A DNA stretch of 64,000 nucleotides, taken from positions 35,876,327 through 35,940,326 of the forward strand of contig CM038717.1 of assembly GCA_021613375.1 (NCBI GenBank), written 5' to 3'. This DNA comes from Megaleporinus macrocephalus (lineage: Eukaryota > Chordata > Actinopteri > Characiformes > Anostomidae). The position numbers and the translations under genes were made by a program. The notes beneath the pieces are model-generated. The model was not told the DNA's origin and made no database searches. It saw only the letters and a list, made by a program, of their open reading frames with translations. Numbering within the stretch: position 1 is the first letter of the stretch; each line of letters begins with the position of its first letter. Below, in pieces: positions 10,001 through 19,345 of this stretch.

Positions 10001-12611
10001 CTTATTTACATTCAAAAACAAACTGAATTTTATTTTGGCCATTGTTACAGTTGTTAGGTATATGTATAATAAAGCATGCATGCAATTTTCACTTTAATGA
10101 ACACTCCCTTTGTAAGGATTTTAAACATATCCTATCAGGGTCTGTTGTTCCCCCACGTTCCCCACCAAAGTAGTTTGATCTCCCCAGTTTTACGAGAATC
10201 TGGGTGACATCTCTTAAAACACATCTCACACAGACATGAGTTCAGAGAGAAGCTCATTTATTTCCATTTGGACAGCTGCTTATAAAGTGGAGAAACATGA
10301 TTCCATTAGCTCTGTGGTTAGCTAGTAAGGAAACTAATAATATTTCTGACAGCCAGTGAAACATCACTGGCAGGAGATGGGAAGTCAGGATCTTTGACAA
10401 GTTCATTCAATTTCCCTGAAGTCAATGCAATATTCTCAAAAGTAAACAGTGCTTAAAAATTAATTCTGCTCATTGCAGCTTCATTAACAACCTTCAAGTT
10501 CCTTCCTTATAAGTTAAGTGTGTAATGTCATGTGTATATATACTAAGTTTTGATTTCATTTTAACCCTTTTTTAAACTCTCTTTCTGCAGGCTACATAAG
10601 ACCAATATTACAATCAAAGACTGTGCTGATCTGGCATCAGCTCTTTCTTCAAGTCCTTCACACTTAAGAGAGCTGGATCTGAGTGATAATAAAATTCAGG
10701 ATTCAGGAATAATAGAGTTGTGCGCTGTACTGAAGACTCAGGAGTGTAAACTAGAAAAACTGCTGTAAGTAACAGATCCATCATGTGATACAAACAGAAT
10801 TGAACTTTAAAGTGGCAAAGCAAGTGAGAACAACCTTAATCTTTACTAAAACTATTGTCTAAATGTTGGCATGTAAATCTGTTTGTCCTCATCTGTAGGT
10901 TAAGGAACTGTGGTATAGCAGAGAATGGCTGTGCTGCTCTGGCTGAAGCTTTGAAATCCCCACAACTGAAAGAGCTGGATCTGCGTGGAAACAAACTAGG
11001 GAAGACTGTGAATGACCTTGCTGAAGTGCTGAAGGATTCAGGATGCAAGATACAGTAAGCACATCCAGATAGACAGACAAAGACCAGACGTGTATAACTT
11101 TGGGTTTAATTTAGAATCTGACCAACTCAATCATATTACCTTAGTTATCATCTCTATATTACCTCTTCTAACCTGCTCTGGGGTTTATGTTGTGATTAAA
11201 ATCAGCTGAAAATGTCATGTGTCTACAAAGCATATTGACCCTACGAATTGTAGCCTAATTAGCCTCCTTATTTTAACATGCAGCAAGTAGCCTAAAGCAA
11301 AGGACTTTTTTCCATAAGCCATGCTTGTCTTTTCACTGCTGAACTTTTAAATGCATTTACGTTACCTTTAATGTATATAAGTAATACATCAGTCCTGTAC
11401 ACCTCCTGTACAGAGATTACCCACCTGCTTGTTCCTTATACACATGGATGTCAGGATGCATAATGTGAGACATTTAGCCTTATAATCAGCCCACTTAAAA
11501 TATTAAACACATGTATGATGCAATGACACTTCACACCAGATATACTGAATAAGTAATGTGTACATTGGTCTATATGAGGCACATCCATGCATGAGAGAGT
11601 CTTTGTTGCTCAATGAACAGTAAATAACTCAATGTTCTATCAGGTGCCACAGATCACATTTAGCACAGTAACATCATCTGCTTAGGTTTAACACGCCAAC
11701 AACTTGTATCAGCCCTCAAAACTTGCATCCTAACGGAACCTAACCTAATGCTAATGGCTAAGAGCTAATCACAGTAACTACTAACAACCACAAACTAAAA
11801 CACATTTGCATAACACGAAGCAGGAACTGGAGCCTTTGTGCCTTTTCTCTAACATACACATATACAAATCACAATAAATAAGACAGCGCAGTTTCATCAT
11901 GTGCTGGATGTTTTAAATATCCCCTGCACGCATCACTTACTCTGTTAATGTAAAAATGTCCAACAACATTTTTTAAACGTGTACTACAGATTGAGAACCA
12001 CAGCATTACATGCTTGGAGTGCTGGCTTGTCAGTAAAAGTCAAAAATACTAGTCAAGAAATAAAGAAATTCAAAATCTCATGTAAAATCACAAACAAAGT
12101 GAAATAAAAGATGCATAAAAAACTAAAAGCATGTGTGAAACATTAACAGCATTAAACAACAAAATTGTCTTTCTTTTAGAAATGATTCATTTTTGAGTAC
12201 ATTTTGCAGAATTATTATTATTATTATTATTATTATTAATATAAATATCTACAAATAGCGAATGCTGAATGTTATTAAATAAAATAGCTGAACATATTGG
12301 TTGTAAATATGCTCATATCAGCTCAACTCTAAAGATGTGTCAGTGCCACACAAACACAGTGAGAGAGTCAGTAAATAATATATTTTTCTTCTTTTTTTCC
12401 TTTCAGATTGGACGGCTATTTGCAGAAATTACTTAAAACAGGTTTCAGCGCGCTAACTTCTTTGTTTGTGTGGGGTTCTAAAAATCCACAAACATCAGAT
12501 GGAGACTCGTCTGCAGGAACAGGAGAAGAAGGTACAGGCGTCCAGCAAACAACATTGACAGATGTGGATAAGTCAGGATGGCCACCACAGGAAAGTGGAG
12601 TGGATGATTAA
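868..12611 (+). CDS. NLR-family receptor, C-terminal LRR region (partial gene, 13 exons)
   Basis: This is the 3' part of a teleost NLR gene of the NLRC3/NLRP12-like group: cytosolic innate immune receptors with a NACHT ATPase followed by leucine-rich repeats. Twelve LRR exons of 156-177 bp start at 868, 1399, 2343, 2663, 3022, 6419, 7999, 8619, 9163, 9541, 10591 and 10899, and a terminal exon runs 12407-12611. Every junction is AG/GT and splits a codon after its second base, so exons can be gained or lost without changing frame. Each LRR exon carries a ribonuclease-inhibitor-like repeat: LSxCxIT, then LxELDLxxNxxGDxGV, then LCxLLxxPHCKLxxLR. All thirteen frames are open, about 750 residues. 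The NACHT domain is off the left edge. No B30.2/SPRY exon follows, although many fish NLRs have one. Introns carry mobile elements, notably the foldback element at 3441-6313. The family call is firm; the exact orthologue is unknown. Confidence 0.88.
1399..1572 (+). CDS. NLR LRR exon 2
   Basis: 174 bp. Acceptor CACAG, donor GTAAGT. It begins LSNCSITEEGCAAV and contains LQKLDLSVNKIEGSG. The end is diverged (NANFILDTLK), where the family usually has PHCKLxxLR. Confidence 0.88.
2343..2513 (+). CDS. NLR LRR exon 3 (type A cassette)
   Basis: 171 bp. Acceptor TTGCAG, donor GTGAGC. It begins LSHCHITGYATL, contains LIELDLRGNYPGDNGV and ends NCKLKKLR. The LIELDLRGN form is shared with the exons at 3022 and 8619, and each of these is followed by an LLK-type exon. 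Confidence 0.88.
2663..2836 (+). CDS. NLR LRR exon 4 (type B, degenerate LRR)
   Basis: 174 bp. Acceptor TGTGCAG, donor GTTAGT. It starts LLKSSEAEKACCSLT, contains PLLQTELEPKGKV and ends SHCRLQKLK. The consensus asparagine of the LxLxxN core is missing, so this is a degenerate or capping repeat. It is clearly related to the exons at 6419 and 9163. Confidence 0.82.
3022..3198 (+). CDS. NLR LRR exon 5 (type A cassette)
   Basis: 177 bp. Acceptor TTTTTTTAG, donor GTGAGC. It contains LSDCCITGEGYEALASAL and LIELDLRGNDPGERGV. The split codon with the previous exon is AA/C. The following intron hosts the 2.87-kb foldback element. Confidence 0.85.
3441..4020 (-). repeat. Left arm of foldback element
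   Basis: 580 bp, beginning TGTTACGACC and ending GGTCGTAACA. Read on the minus strand it matches the right arm over the terminal blocks and over the block that contains the sequence around AGCTGTAGCTAAATGG. It is longer than the right arm because of extra sequence at 3870-4020. Confidence 0.7.
4286..4556. repeat. Tandem array of about 118-bp dimer with palindromes
   Basis: About 2.5 copies of a dimeric unit built from two related ~58-bp halves, each centred on TGACCGAATCAGGTCT. One half contains a perfect 20-bp palindrome, GGTCTTCCATATGGAAGACC, at 4365-4384. It lies inside the foldback element. Confidence 0.65.
4557..5224. other. Interior of foldback element, no gene seen
   Basis: AT-rich and A-rich on the plus strand. 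No open frame with a recognisable domain; nothing further can be said. Confidence 0.5.
5225..5325 (-). repeat. Interspersed repeat with TTGAC tail (minus)
   Basis: Begins with repeated GTCAA pentamers, then TTTATTTATATAGCGCTTTTTACAA and a block around CAAAGCAGCTTTACAG (read in pieces). It is the inverse of the end of the copy at 34262-34515. A short tandem tail at one end is typical of SINE/LINE 3' ends. It lies inside the foldback element. Confidence 0.6.
5852..6313 (+). repeat. Right arm of foldback element
   Basis: 462 bp, TG...CA ends, with an AATAAA signal near 6207 in plus orientation. It is the inverted partner of 3441-4020. Confidence 0.7.
6419..6592 (+). CDS. NLR LRR exon 6 (type B)
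   Basis: 174 bp. Acceptor TGTTCAG, donor GTAAGT. It starts LLKSDDAVKAHAFI, contains PLLLTELNLSMIKLG and ends SHCKSKTL. It pairs with exon 5, but the two are now separated by the mobile element. Confidence 0.82.
6593..7998. other. NLR intron with repeat-like insertion
   Basis: A 1.4-kb intron. Bases 7255-7790 differ from the surrounding AT-rich sequence: more GC, C-rich stretches (CCCCCACCCCTGG near 7411) and a GA-repeat near 7690. This looks like an old interspersed repeat. No LRR exon is visible in it. Confidence 0.45.
7999..8172 (+). CDS. NLR LRR exon 7
   Basis: 174 bp. Acceptor CTTTCAG, donor GTAATA. It begins LNNCDLTEESCEHL, contains LTELNLSKNGLGDSGV and ends PHCKLKILR, which is close to the family consensus. 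Confidence 0.88.
8619..8777 (+). CDS. NLR LRR exon 8 (type A cassette, shortened)
   Basis: 159 bp, 53 residues. Acceptor TGTACAG, donor GTGAAC. It contains LSDCSIGEEGYAALASAL and LIELDLRGNDPGDTGV. Residues before LIELDL and near the C-terminal end are missing, and the tail is diverged (SSRYKQRTIR). Confidence 0.83.
9163..9336 (+). CDS. NLR LRR exon 9 (type B)
   Basis: 174 bp. Acceptor TGTGCAG, donor GTAAGT. It starts LLKNQAAANAHDSLT, contains PLLLSEMDLTKYKPT and ends EDSHCRLKSFK. It is the third copy of the LLK-type exon and again follows a type A exon. Confidence 0.82.
9541..9711 (+). CDS. NLR LRR exon 10
   Basis: 171 bp. Acceptor CTCTGCAG, donor GTGAGT. It begins LYKSGSITPTECAEL and contains LRELDLNENKLGQSGV and HPHCKLEKLK, all close to the family consensus. 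Confidence 0.88.
9712..10590. other. NLR intron, no exon seen
   Basis: AT-rich. Bases 10136-10400 have a different composition and may be an old repeat insertion. No coding exon can be supported. Confidence 0.5.
10591..10764 (+). CDS. NLR LRR exon 11
   Basis: 174 bp. Acceptor TTCTGCAG, donor GTAAGT. It begins LHKTNITIKDCADLASAL, contains LRELDLSDNKIQDSGI and ends ECKLEKLL. Confidence 0.88.
10899..11054 (+). CDS. NLR LRR exon 12 (shortened last repeat)
   Basis: 156 bp, 52 residues. Acceptor TCTGTAG, donor GTAAGC. It begins LRNCGIAENGCAALAEAL, contains LKELDLRGNKLGKT and ends SGCKI. It is shorter than its neighbours and is probably the C-terminal cap of the solenoid. Confidence 0.86.
11055..12406. 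other. NLR last intron, no exon seen
   Basis: AT-rich, with an ATT trinucleotide run at 12211-12240 and a polypyrimidine tract just before the terminal exon. There is no B30.2-like exon on either strand. Confidence 0.55.
12407..12611 (+). CDS. NLR terminal exon (C-terminal tail and stop)
   Basis: 205 bp ending in TAA at 12609-12611. The acceptor TTTCAG follows a good polypyrimidine tract, and the frame matches the CA/A split codon from exon 12. The 67-residue tail begins LDGYLQKLLKTGFSALTSLF, which could be a short amphipathic helix. It then turns Gly/Ser/Thr/Asp/Glu-rich (SSAGTGEEGTG) and ends ESGVDD. It is not a B30.2 domain and I do not recognise it. The long preceding intron (1352 bp) and the low-complexity tail make this the least certain exon of the gene. 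Confidence 0.7.
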
Positions 12612-12929
12612 CACAGCCACCAGTGTCGAGTTGAGTGGGTCTCGACGGTCTGGCTAAAGTGCCTCAAGGACCTGGAATTAAATCTAGCCCAGTGGTGCAG
12701 ACTTTAAAGAAGGAGGATAACTATGATTGCAGAGTGCAGGTCACTAAGAGTAGCCTGGTAACTGATGAGACACTTGAAGATCATGAATAACCTACTCAGA
12801 ATATAATGTGTCCAGTGTTTAAACATGATCATCATATTCCTGTTATTGAAGATTTCACTCCAGCCCCCTAGACGGATGGTATGCATCATGGTGCCTAGCT
12901 ATCCTTTTGTATGTACTTCACACACCGCA

Positions 12930-12932
<3 letters not shown>
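12612..12932 (+). other. Probable 3' UTR of the NLR gene
   Basis: Follows the TAA stop. An ATTAAA variant signal lies at 12677-12682. No canonical AATAAA is present before the AT microsatellite, so the transcript end cannot be fixed from sequence. Confidence 0.4.

Positions 12933-12996
<64 letters not shown>
12933..12996. repeat. (AT)n microsatellite
   Basis: About 64 bp of uninterrupted AT dinucleotide. Confidence 0.95.
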
Positions 12997-12998
<2 letters not shown>

Positions 12999-13340
12999 AA
13001 ACGCACCAATTAAATGATGACAAAAACACTGTATCAGCCTTTACTGTGGTGATTTTGGACTTACCCACCACACTGACGTTAAACTTTTCTATGAAATATA
13101 TCCATTAAAATCTTTCAGTAACACCATCTTTACAGTGTTCTTTGGTTCAGTTCAAAGCAGTTTAATGTTAAAACAATTGTTTTCCCTTAATAGTTTCTTT
13201 AAATTAACAAAATGCATACAACTCTGTTACCTTCAATTGCTTTTAATGAAAATGAAATTAGAATAACATTTTGCAAAGGTTAAGCACTTGAAATATTTTT
13301 AAAGAGTTTGAGGGATAAAATTAACTTCCATTAATAGAAG
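12997..13340. other. Intergenic, nothing recognised
   Basis: AT-rich with no supported feature. Confidence 0.5.
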
Positions 13341-13383
13341 GTGTTTATTTGTTTATTTTTTGTTTATTTTATTTGGATCCCCA

Positions 13384-13824
13384 TGTCACGTCCTGCCCTG
13401 TTTCCCTCGTCCTTGCCTGTTTGTTTACATTTCTGTTTGTAGTCCATGTGCTTGTGTTTACGTCTTTCACCATGTGGTTCTGTCTGATTAGTCATGTGAT
13501 CCTTGTCTCCGCCCTCCACCTGGTTCCCATCCTTGTCACCTCCCATTGTCACCAGCTGTGGTTCTGTTTCCTCTCGTTATCCAGTGTATATAGTCTGCCT
13601 GTTTTGTCCTCTCCTTTGTGGTTCATTGTCTATTGTATAGCGTTGCGTGTGGACCCTGTTAGTTTGTTAGTGTTTCTGTTTTGGTTAATACTCATGTTTG
13701 TTTTGTTTAGTGTTTGTTTTGATCTTGTCCATTAAAGTATTTTTAGTTAAAACCTTGCACCTGCGTCAAGCCCCTTCGACGTGCCTATCACCCCCCGGCA
13801 CCTCTCCGGGTCCAGTGTGATACA
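13384..13824 (+). mobile_element. Solo-LTR-like insertion nested in the LINE 3' end
   Basis: 441 bp beginning TGTCACG and ending GATACA, placed between LINE sequence on both sides. A 3-bp match (CCA) flanks it. It contains TGTATATAG (possible TATA) near 13584 and ATTAAAG near 13731, the usual U3/R order. Similar pyrimidine-rich blocks occur at 20697 and 39625. The open frame within it is incidental. Confidence 0.6.
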
Positions 13825-14078
13825 CCATAAGCTCCTATAGGAATAGCAGCTATTCTTCCTGGGGTCCATCAAACAAAACATACATATACATTGAATATAT
13901 ACAAAAAAAAAGAACAAAAAACAAGAACATACTCCATGTATATTTCAGATGTTTACAGAGTGAAAACATAGATAAGTGAGAAAAAAGAAACATGTAAGAA
14001 GTAGCAAGTAAAAAATGTCATTATAATCCCAATAAACTCACTATTCCCCTTGAACAAATTTCCCATCTACTTTTAACT

Positions 14079-15149
14079 TTATTTATTTAGTTTTATGATC
14101 AGATCAGTTAGGTCGTGGATTTTTTTTAACCGTATTTTATTATCAGTTTTGAGCAGTGAGTCAGGTAAGCAGTTCCACTCTTTAATAGCTCTAAAAATCA
14201 AAAACTGATCATAAAGGCTCTTTGGATATTTTAACTCATGTGTATTATTTATGAGTCCCACAAGGTTTGTCTTAAACCTGTCTTCGACCTTTAGCCACTC
14301 TAGTTCCTTATGCATTTTGTTGATGCTGGTCCTGTAAGGGCATCGTAATATCATTCTTGCTGCCTTATTCTGTACTGTCTGTAGTTTTATTCTGTGTTTT
14401 TTTGCTGCATTCGACCACACTGCTGTGCAGTAATCTAAATTAGATAGTACTAATGACTGTGTTACTAATTTTAAAGCTTTCGGTGGAAAAAATCCTGAAC
14501 ATCTTATTACAGATAAACCTCTCCCCATTTTTATTGCTATATTTTCAATATGTTTCCGCCATGATAATCTGTTGTCAATTATAACGCCCAATAGTTTTAC
14601 TTCTTTTACTTGTTTAATTTTTTCTTTGTCAATATTTAATGTTAACTTTAGTTCCCTTTCTGGTAATGATTTTGGCCCCATTATAATAGTTTTTGTTTTT
14701 GAGATGTTTAGTATGAGCTGATTATCTTTAATCCAGTTTGTTATTGACATTAATTCTCTCTCTAAAATATCAGATAGATCATTTACTGTGGCAGCTGATG
14801 CATACAGAGTGGTATCGTCAGCATACATTTGCAGCCTGGCTTTATTTACTACTAACGGCAGATCATTAATGTATATTGAGAATAATAATGGGCCTAGACA
14901 ACTTCCTTGTGGGACTCCAAGATCCACCCCCTTACTTTCTGACAGACTTCCATTGTAAAAAAAAACCCTTTGACTTCTGTCTGAGAGATAACTTTGAAAC
15001 CATGCAATAACTGTTGAATCCATCCCATAACAAGCTAACTTTTCCAGCAATAAATCATGACTCAGTACATCAAATGCTGCACTGAGATCTAATAGTACTG
15101 CTCCAACTAACTTTTTATCTTCTTGTTCTTTTAACCAGTCATCATTCAT
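14079..15149 (-). pseudogene. LINE reverse transcriptase domain, open 356-codon segment
   Basis: Longest intact part of the LINE ORF2. Visible motifs in order: LDLSAAFD (motif A, catalytic Asp), GVPQGSCLGPLLF (motif B), MYADDTTLY (motif C with the catalytic Asp pair), LNISKTK and VKLLGVIIDNRLSW. The C-terminal part (VLSNLDYCTAVWSN, KLQTVQNKAARMIL) matches the post-RT region of this LINE group. The catalytic residues are present, but the upstream RT is broken by frameshifts, so the copy is not functional as read. Confidence 0.88.
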
Positions 15150-15968
15150 CTGTATTAATGCCGTGCATGTTGAATGTCCTTTTCTATAAGCATGCTGATA
15201 GTTAGAGATTAGATGTTCTCTGATAAGTAATTCTCGATTCTAGATGTCATTACTTTCTCTAACAATTTCCCTAAAACTGGCAGTAAACATACTGTCTTTA
15301 CTGTCTTTAGGTAGTGGGATCACTTTTGCTTCCTTCCACAATTTTGGGTAAATGCCCTTGTTTAGACTTAAATTGAAAATGTGGCAAACCGGTTTAGTAA
15401 TATGTTTTACAGCAAGTTTTAAAAATTCCTGATGTACTTTCATTTTGTATTGTGTTTATAAGTTTTTCAACTTCTTCCTCAGTTACATAACTGCTATTAA
15501 ATTGACAGTGTTTTCCTTCCATTATTATGTCTTTTATCCTTGTACAGTTAGTTTAGTTTGCTCATTTTACTCTGAAGGATATTTGTTTTGTTTATAAAGT
15601 AATTGTTAAAATAGTCAGCAATTGTTTGCGGTTTTGTTAAAAATGATCCCTCTACTTCAATAGAAAGTGGCAACATATTTCCTTTCCTACCCAATATATC
15701 ATTTACAGTCTTCCATAGTTCCTTTCCATTATTTATTGATTTCCCAATCCTATTTTTATAACGCTCTTTTTTCTTCTTCCGATTAATCTTACACACATTA
15801 TTTCTTAATCCACAATATATTTTCCATGTTTCGGTATTGCCATATTTTACTGCCTCTTTTTTTGCCTCGTCCCTTTGGACCAAGATGTTTTTTAATTCCT
15901 CATCTATCCATGGAGACTGTATGGTCTTTACTGTGAATTCTTTTAAGGGTGCATGTTTTCCTACGACT
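15150..15968 (-). pseudogene. LINE ORF2, upstream frameshifted part
   Basis: Fragments in different minus-strand frames. 15548-15960 reads from a segment with QSPWIDEELK into DEAKKEAVKYGN and NGKELWKTVNDILG, the pre-RT linker. 15295-15443 includes GIYPKLWKEAKVIPLPK, the RT N-terminal motif. 15205-15285 reads LPVLGKLLEKVM, and 15150-15210 reads YRKGHSTCTAL, joining the RT segment. At least two frame changes and a small deletion separate these pieces. Confidence 0.75.
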
Positions 15969-17318
15969 GTGCTGTCCTACTGCGCATGCGCTGAATGGCA
16001 TAAAACTGCTGGCATGAAACTGCTGATGTAACTTTGCAGCTCTGCAGACAAACCCTTCTCGAGAAATTCCCCACATTTGCTGAAGTTAAGTAGTGCACTT
16101 TTAGAAACGTGATGCTTGAGTAGTGTAATAGCTCTGACGCTACACTAGAGGGCAGCGGATACTACACTACCCTTCAGGAGCAGGAGAGCAGGTGTACCTG
16201 CGGGGAGACTGTCAGGGATTTGGGGATTTTGTCTTTATTACCAAAACACAAAAACACAAAAAAAATCATTGCCCTGCTGAAAAGAAAGCAGCATAGACCA
16301 GCATGACTGGTCACCAGCAAAGCCAGCATATGTTATATTTAGGATGCTGTGACGCTGACCTCCTTATTCAGCTGCACGCAACGCTGTGATAAGGAGACGG
16401 GACGCTTCAGGCTGCTTCTGACTGTTCTGGCACAGAACAGAGAAAGGAACAACTTATTTAGTATAAAGAGCTGTTACAACTTTTCCTGCATCATTTACAT
16501 GGTGGCCAATAAAGAAGTGAAATATAAACATTGTGGATTTTTGTGAAGATGTTAGCTAAATAACTAGCGTTAGCCTGTTTCACTGTGGACTAAGCTAACA
16601 GATTCATTTCCACCTCTCACAGACTAAACGCACCTTTCTTTGTGAAACACTGGGTGACACACTGTCGCCCTTTTCTTTCTCTCGTGTCTCTTTCCTTCCT
16701 TTCAGTTTCTGGTCACCAGATTTTTCTCTAAATCCGACACGATGCTTCTCTCTCAACATGCACGTAATTACAGTTCGCATCTGTTTTGAGGTCAGACTGA
16801 ACCATTTCATGTCAATAGAAAGGCAGGGCTGGGGCAAACCAGGCAATGCAGAGACTCTGGATATTTAATTTTTCTTGTCTGGCAAAAAGTAAAAGAAAAT
16901 GTTTAATGATTTAAGTGAAATATGCTACGAGTGATGAAAGTTTAATAGTTTAATACAGAAAGTAAAAAAAAAGTCTTATTTATTTTTAGGACCCCTGTCT
17001 GTCACAGGTCCGTAGAACCGTCCTAACTTTTCCTGCTATATGGCTATGTACCTGTCTGTTTGTCTGCTGTGTCGCCTACCCAGCAAAATATCAGGTTTCA
17101 GACAGGATTTAGGTCGACATTGCTCATATAACATTGTCAGATTGTGTTGAGAAGGTTGCTCAAGTGCTAATGCACCTGCTGTGTGTGTTTGTGTGCGTTA
17201 TAGAGACAATATTAATTTTTGGGTTGGTTCCTCATTTAGCTGGGGACCATGTTGATGTTTTTTCACAAATCACTTTTGTTTTAGAAAATCTAAAATCTAA
17301 TAGCAAAAAAATTGTCGT
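15969..17318. other. Intergenic, a CTCF-like site and ACCAGC-type repeat
   Basis: No gene supported. CACTAGAGGGCAGC at 16143-16156 resembles the vertebrate CTCF core. Bases 16280-16345 hold degenerate CCAGC/ACCAGC repeats with a diverged relative at 28150-28250. Short open frames at 16349 and 16604 have no recognisable domain. Confidence 0.45.
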
Positions 17319-17319
17319 T

Positions 17320-17865
17320 TGGATACTGAGGTTAAGTTTAGTTTTGGATACTGAGGTTAAGTTTAGTTTTGGATACTGAGGTAAAGGTTAGGTTTAGGTT
17401 TGGATACTGTGGTTAAGGTTAGGTTTAGGTTTGGATACTATCGTTAAGGTTAGGGTTAGTTTTAGGTTAATATACAGAGGTTAACGTTAGGGTTAGGTTT
17501 AGGTTTGGATACTGAGGTTAAGTTTAGTTTTGGATACTGAGGTAAAGGTTAGGTTTAGGTTTGGATACTGTGGTGAAGGTTAGGTTTAGGTTTGGATACT
17601 ATCGTTAAGGTTAGGGTTAGTTTTAGGTTAATATACAGAGGTTAAAGTTAGGGTTAGGTTTAGTTTTGGATACTGAGGTTAAGTTTAGTTTTGAATACTG
17701 AGGTAAAGGTTAGGTTTAGGTTTGGATACTGTGGTTAAGGTTAGGTTTAGGTTTGGATACTATCATTAAGGTTAGGGTTAGTTTTAGGTTAATATACAGA
17801 GGTTAACGTTAGGGTTAGGTTTAGGTTTGGATACTGAGGTTAAGGTTATGTTTAGGTGTAGTGTA
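17320..17865. repeat. Telomere-like higher-order tandem array (about 161-bp period)
   Basis: Three copies of a ~161-bp unit built from degenerate TTAGGG/TTAGGT-like hexamers mixed with TTTGGATACTGAGG. The marker AATATACAGAGG recurs near 17469, 17630 and 17791, which sets the period. Confidence 0.85.
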
Positions 17866-18599
17866 ATTTAGCAACAGTGATACTAAGATCAATAGAAACC
17901 TATAACCTAATATAGCAATACAAACGTATGTGTGTGTAGTGTAAGCAGCGCTGCAGTGTTTGATGGCAAACTCTAAAGGGATTTATGAACTCATTCATTA
18001 GGTCTGGAGGTTTGATAATTAGAGAATTTTACTTTTCTGTAACCTTCGTACAAAAACTGATTTAGTTTTAGTTTTCAAATACCTTTAATCCAATCATTCT
18101 GCTTAATGAGACTGTTTTCATAAGTGTAACTCCTGAACACGCCCCTCTGTTGTATCTATTGTGGTTGTTGAATCAAACATTTTAGTTGTATAGCACATTT
18201 AAAATAATATCTCAGCCAGTGTACTGTACAATCAATTAACTTTGCCACAGAATCACTAACTAATTTTTAAAAATTGTTTTATGGTATGTCTACATAGAAA
18301 CGATGTGAGCTATGTGGGTTAAACATGCAGAGATAATACACCCCATGATTTGGCCTTAAAATAAAATAAACTTTTTTTCCATTATTTAATGAGCTTATGA
18401 ATAATTTGACAAGCTCTGATCTGATTAGCTGGTTTACAATGGGACACTGTAATGATCACACAGAAGCAACATGTTAAAGCAGACACAGACAGGTAAACAG
18501 AATCAACCTGTATGTAATAAGTCTTCATACTGTTTTGTTGTCATACTAGTTGTAACGTTATCTATAATATCTACTTAATATCTGCATATGTAAGTTTTT
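17866..18599. other. Intergenic, nothing recognised
   Basis: AT-rich sequence without a supported feature. Confidence 0.5.
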
Positions 18600-18800
18600 A
18601 CTCACTATGAAACTTTCAGTTTAAGTCCAAGGTTTGAGAAACTGTCTGGAGAGAAACCTGCAGAGCAAGCTCGCAACCTTTAATTAAATTAGTCTGGTAT
18701 CTTGTTAAAGATTTAATCTTCCTAGTCACCTGCTTTGCTGTTCCACCTTAAATGGTGCAGCAGTTAGCTGCTTTTTAGCACCTGGGTAAGCTGTGGCATT
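18600..18800 (-). repeat. Dispersed repeat family R1, inverted copy
   Basis: Its reverse complement shares CACCATTTAAGGT, AAATCTTTAACA and AACTGAAAGTTTCA, in the same order, with 32400-32580. This shows that the 32-36 kb repeat is dispersed, not only a local duplication. Confidence 0.6.
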
Positions 18801-19119
18801 TAAGGTGTAAGGTGTGAGAGTCCACCAGTCCACATTTTTGCGGCTAAATATTAAAAAAAGTCTTCAATGTAACATTTTAGAATTTTAAAAGTGGCTCATT
18901 TTACCACACTCTTGTAAATTCAGGATTTGTACTGGAAGGAGGAACAACCGCGTTTGAGGTTCTATGTATCAAATATAACAGTTAAAAACATAATTTCAAA
19001 CAACATTCAAATGATACAGTAAAGTAAATAAGATCTGAACAAGACATATGTATTCATAAGCACAATGGACATGATAGGGAAAGAAACAGTGTACTTTGAT
19101 CAAATTAAACAAAAAATAG

Positions 19120-19345
19120 GACTTTGGCAGAACTAATCTCATTGTGTTTGGACAAAGACAGGTTGAGCATAGGATCCCAAGAAGGAATGCCCAAAATGTA
19201 GTATGAAGGTTGAGCATCATGATATAAATTACGTAATGAATTTAATCTCATCGGCCAAAAAATTGTGGAATCTGTGTAGAAGGTGGATGTTTCAACAAGA
19301 TAATGACCCCAAACACACAACCAAAATAACAGAAGACTTGTTTCT
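19120..19345 (+). pseudogene. Tc1-like transposase fossil
   Basis: Bases 19130-19220 read in mixed frames like the Tc1 region with WxRKxGxAxxPK and GGGSIMLWG. Bases 19288-19325 read FQQDNDPKHTTK, the hallmark QQDNDPKHT segment before the second catalytic Asp. Stops and frameshifts surround it and only the central part remains. Confidence 0.7.

Larger units (their letters stand above)
13341..15968 (-). mobile_element. 5'-truncated, decayed LINE retrotransposon (interrupted by an LTR)
   Basis: Minus-strand non-LTR retrotransposon. The 5' end stops near 15968, and the coding part carries an endonuclease-to-RT linker and a reverse transcriptase. The 3' UTR runs down to 13825, where it is interrupted by the LTR at 13384-13824. 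The true 3' end resumes at 13383 with GGGATCC and an AAATAAA-rich tail at 13341-13377. The stretch reading GGACCCCAGGAAGAATAGC on the minus strand is typical of a LINE 3' end. Jockey/CR1-like affinity is my impression from the RT motifs; the clade is not established. Confidence 0.85.

Noticed and set aside
13349..13735. 128-codon plus-strand frame, hydrophobic
   Set aside because: Falls inside an LTR-like element; the hydrophobic look comes from a T-rich sequence.
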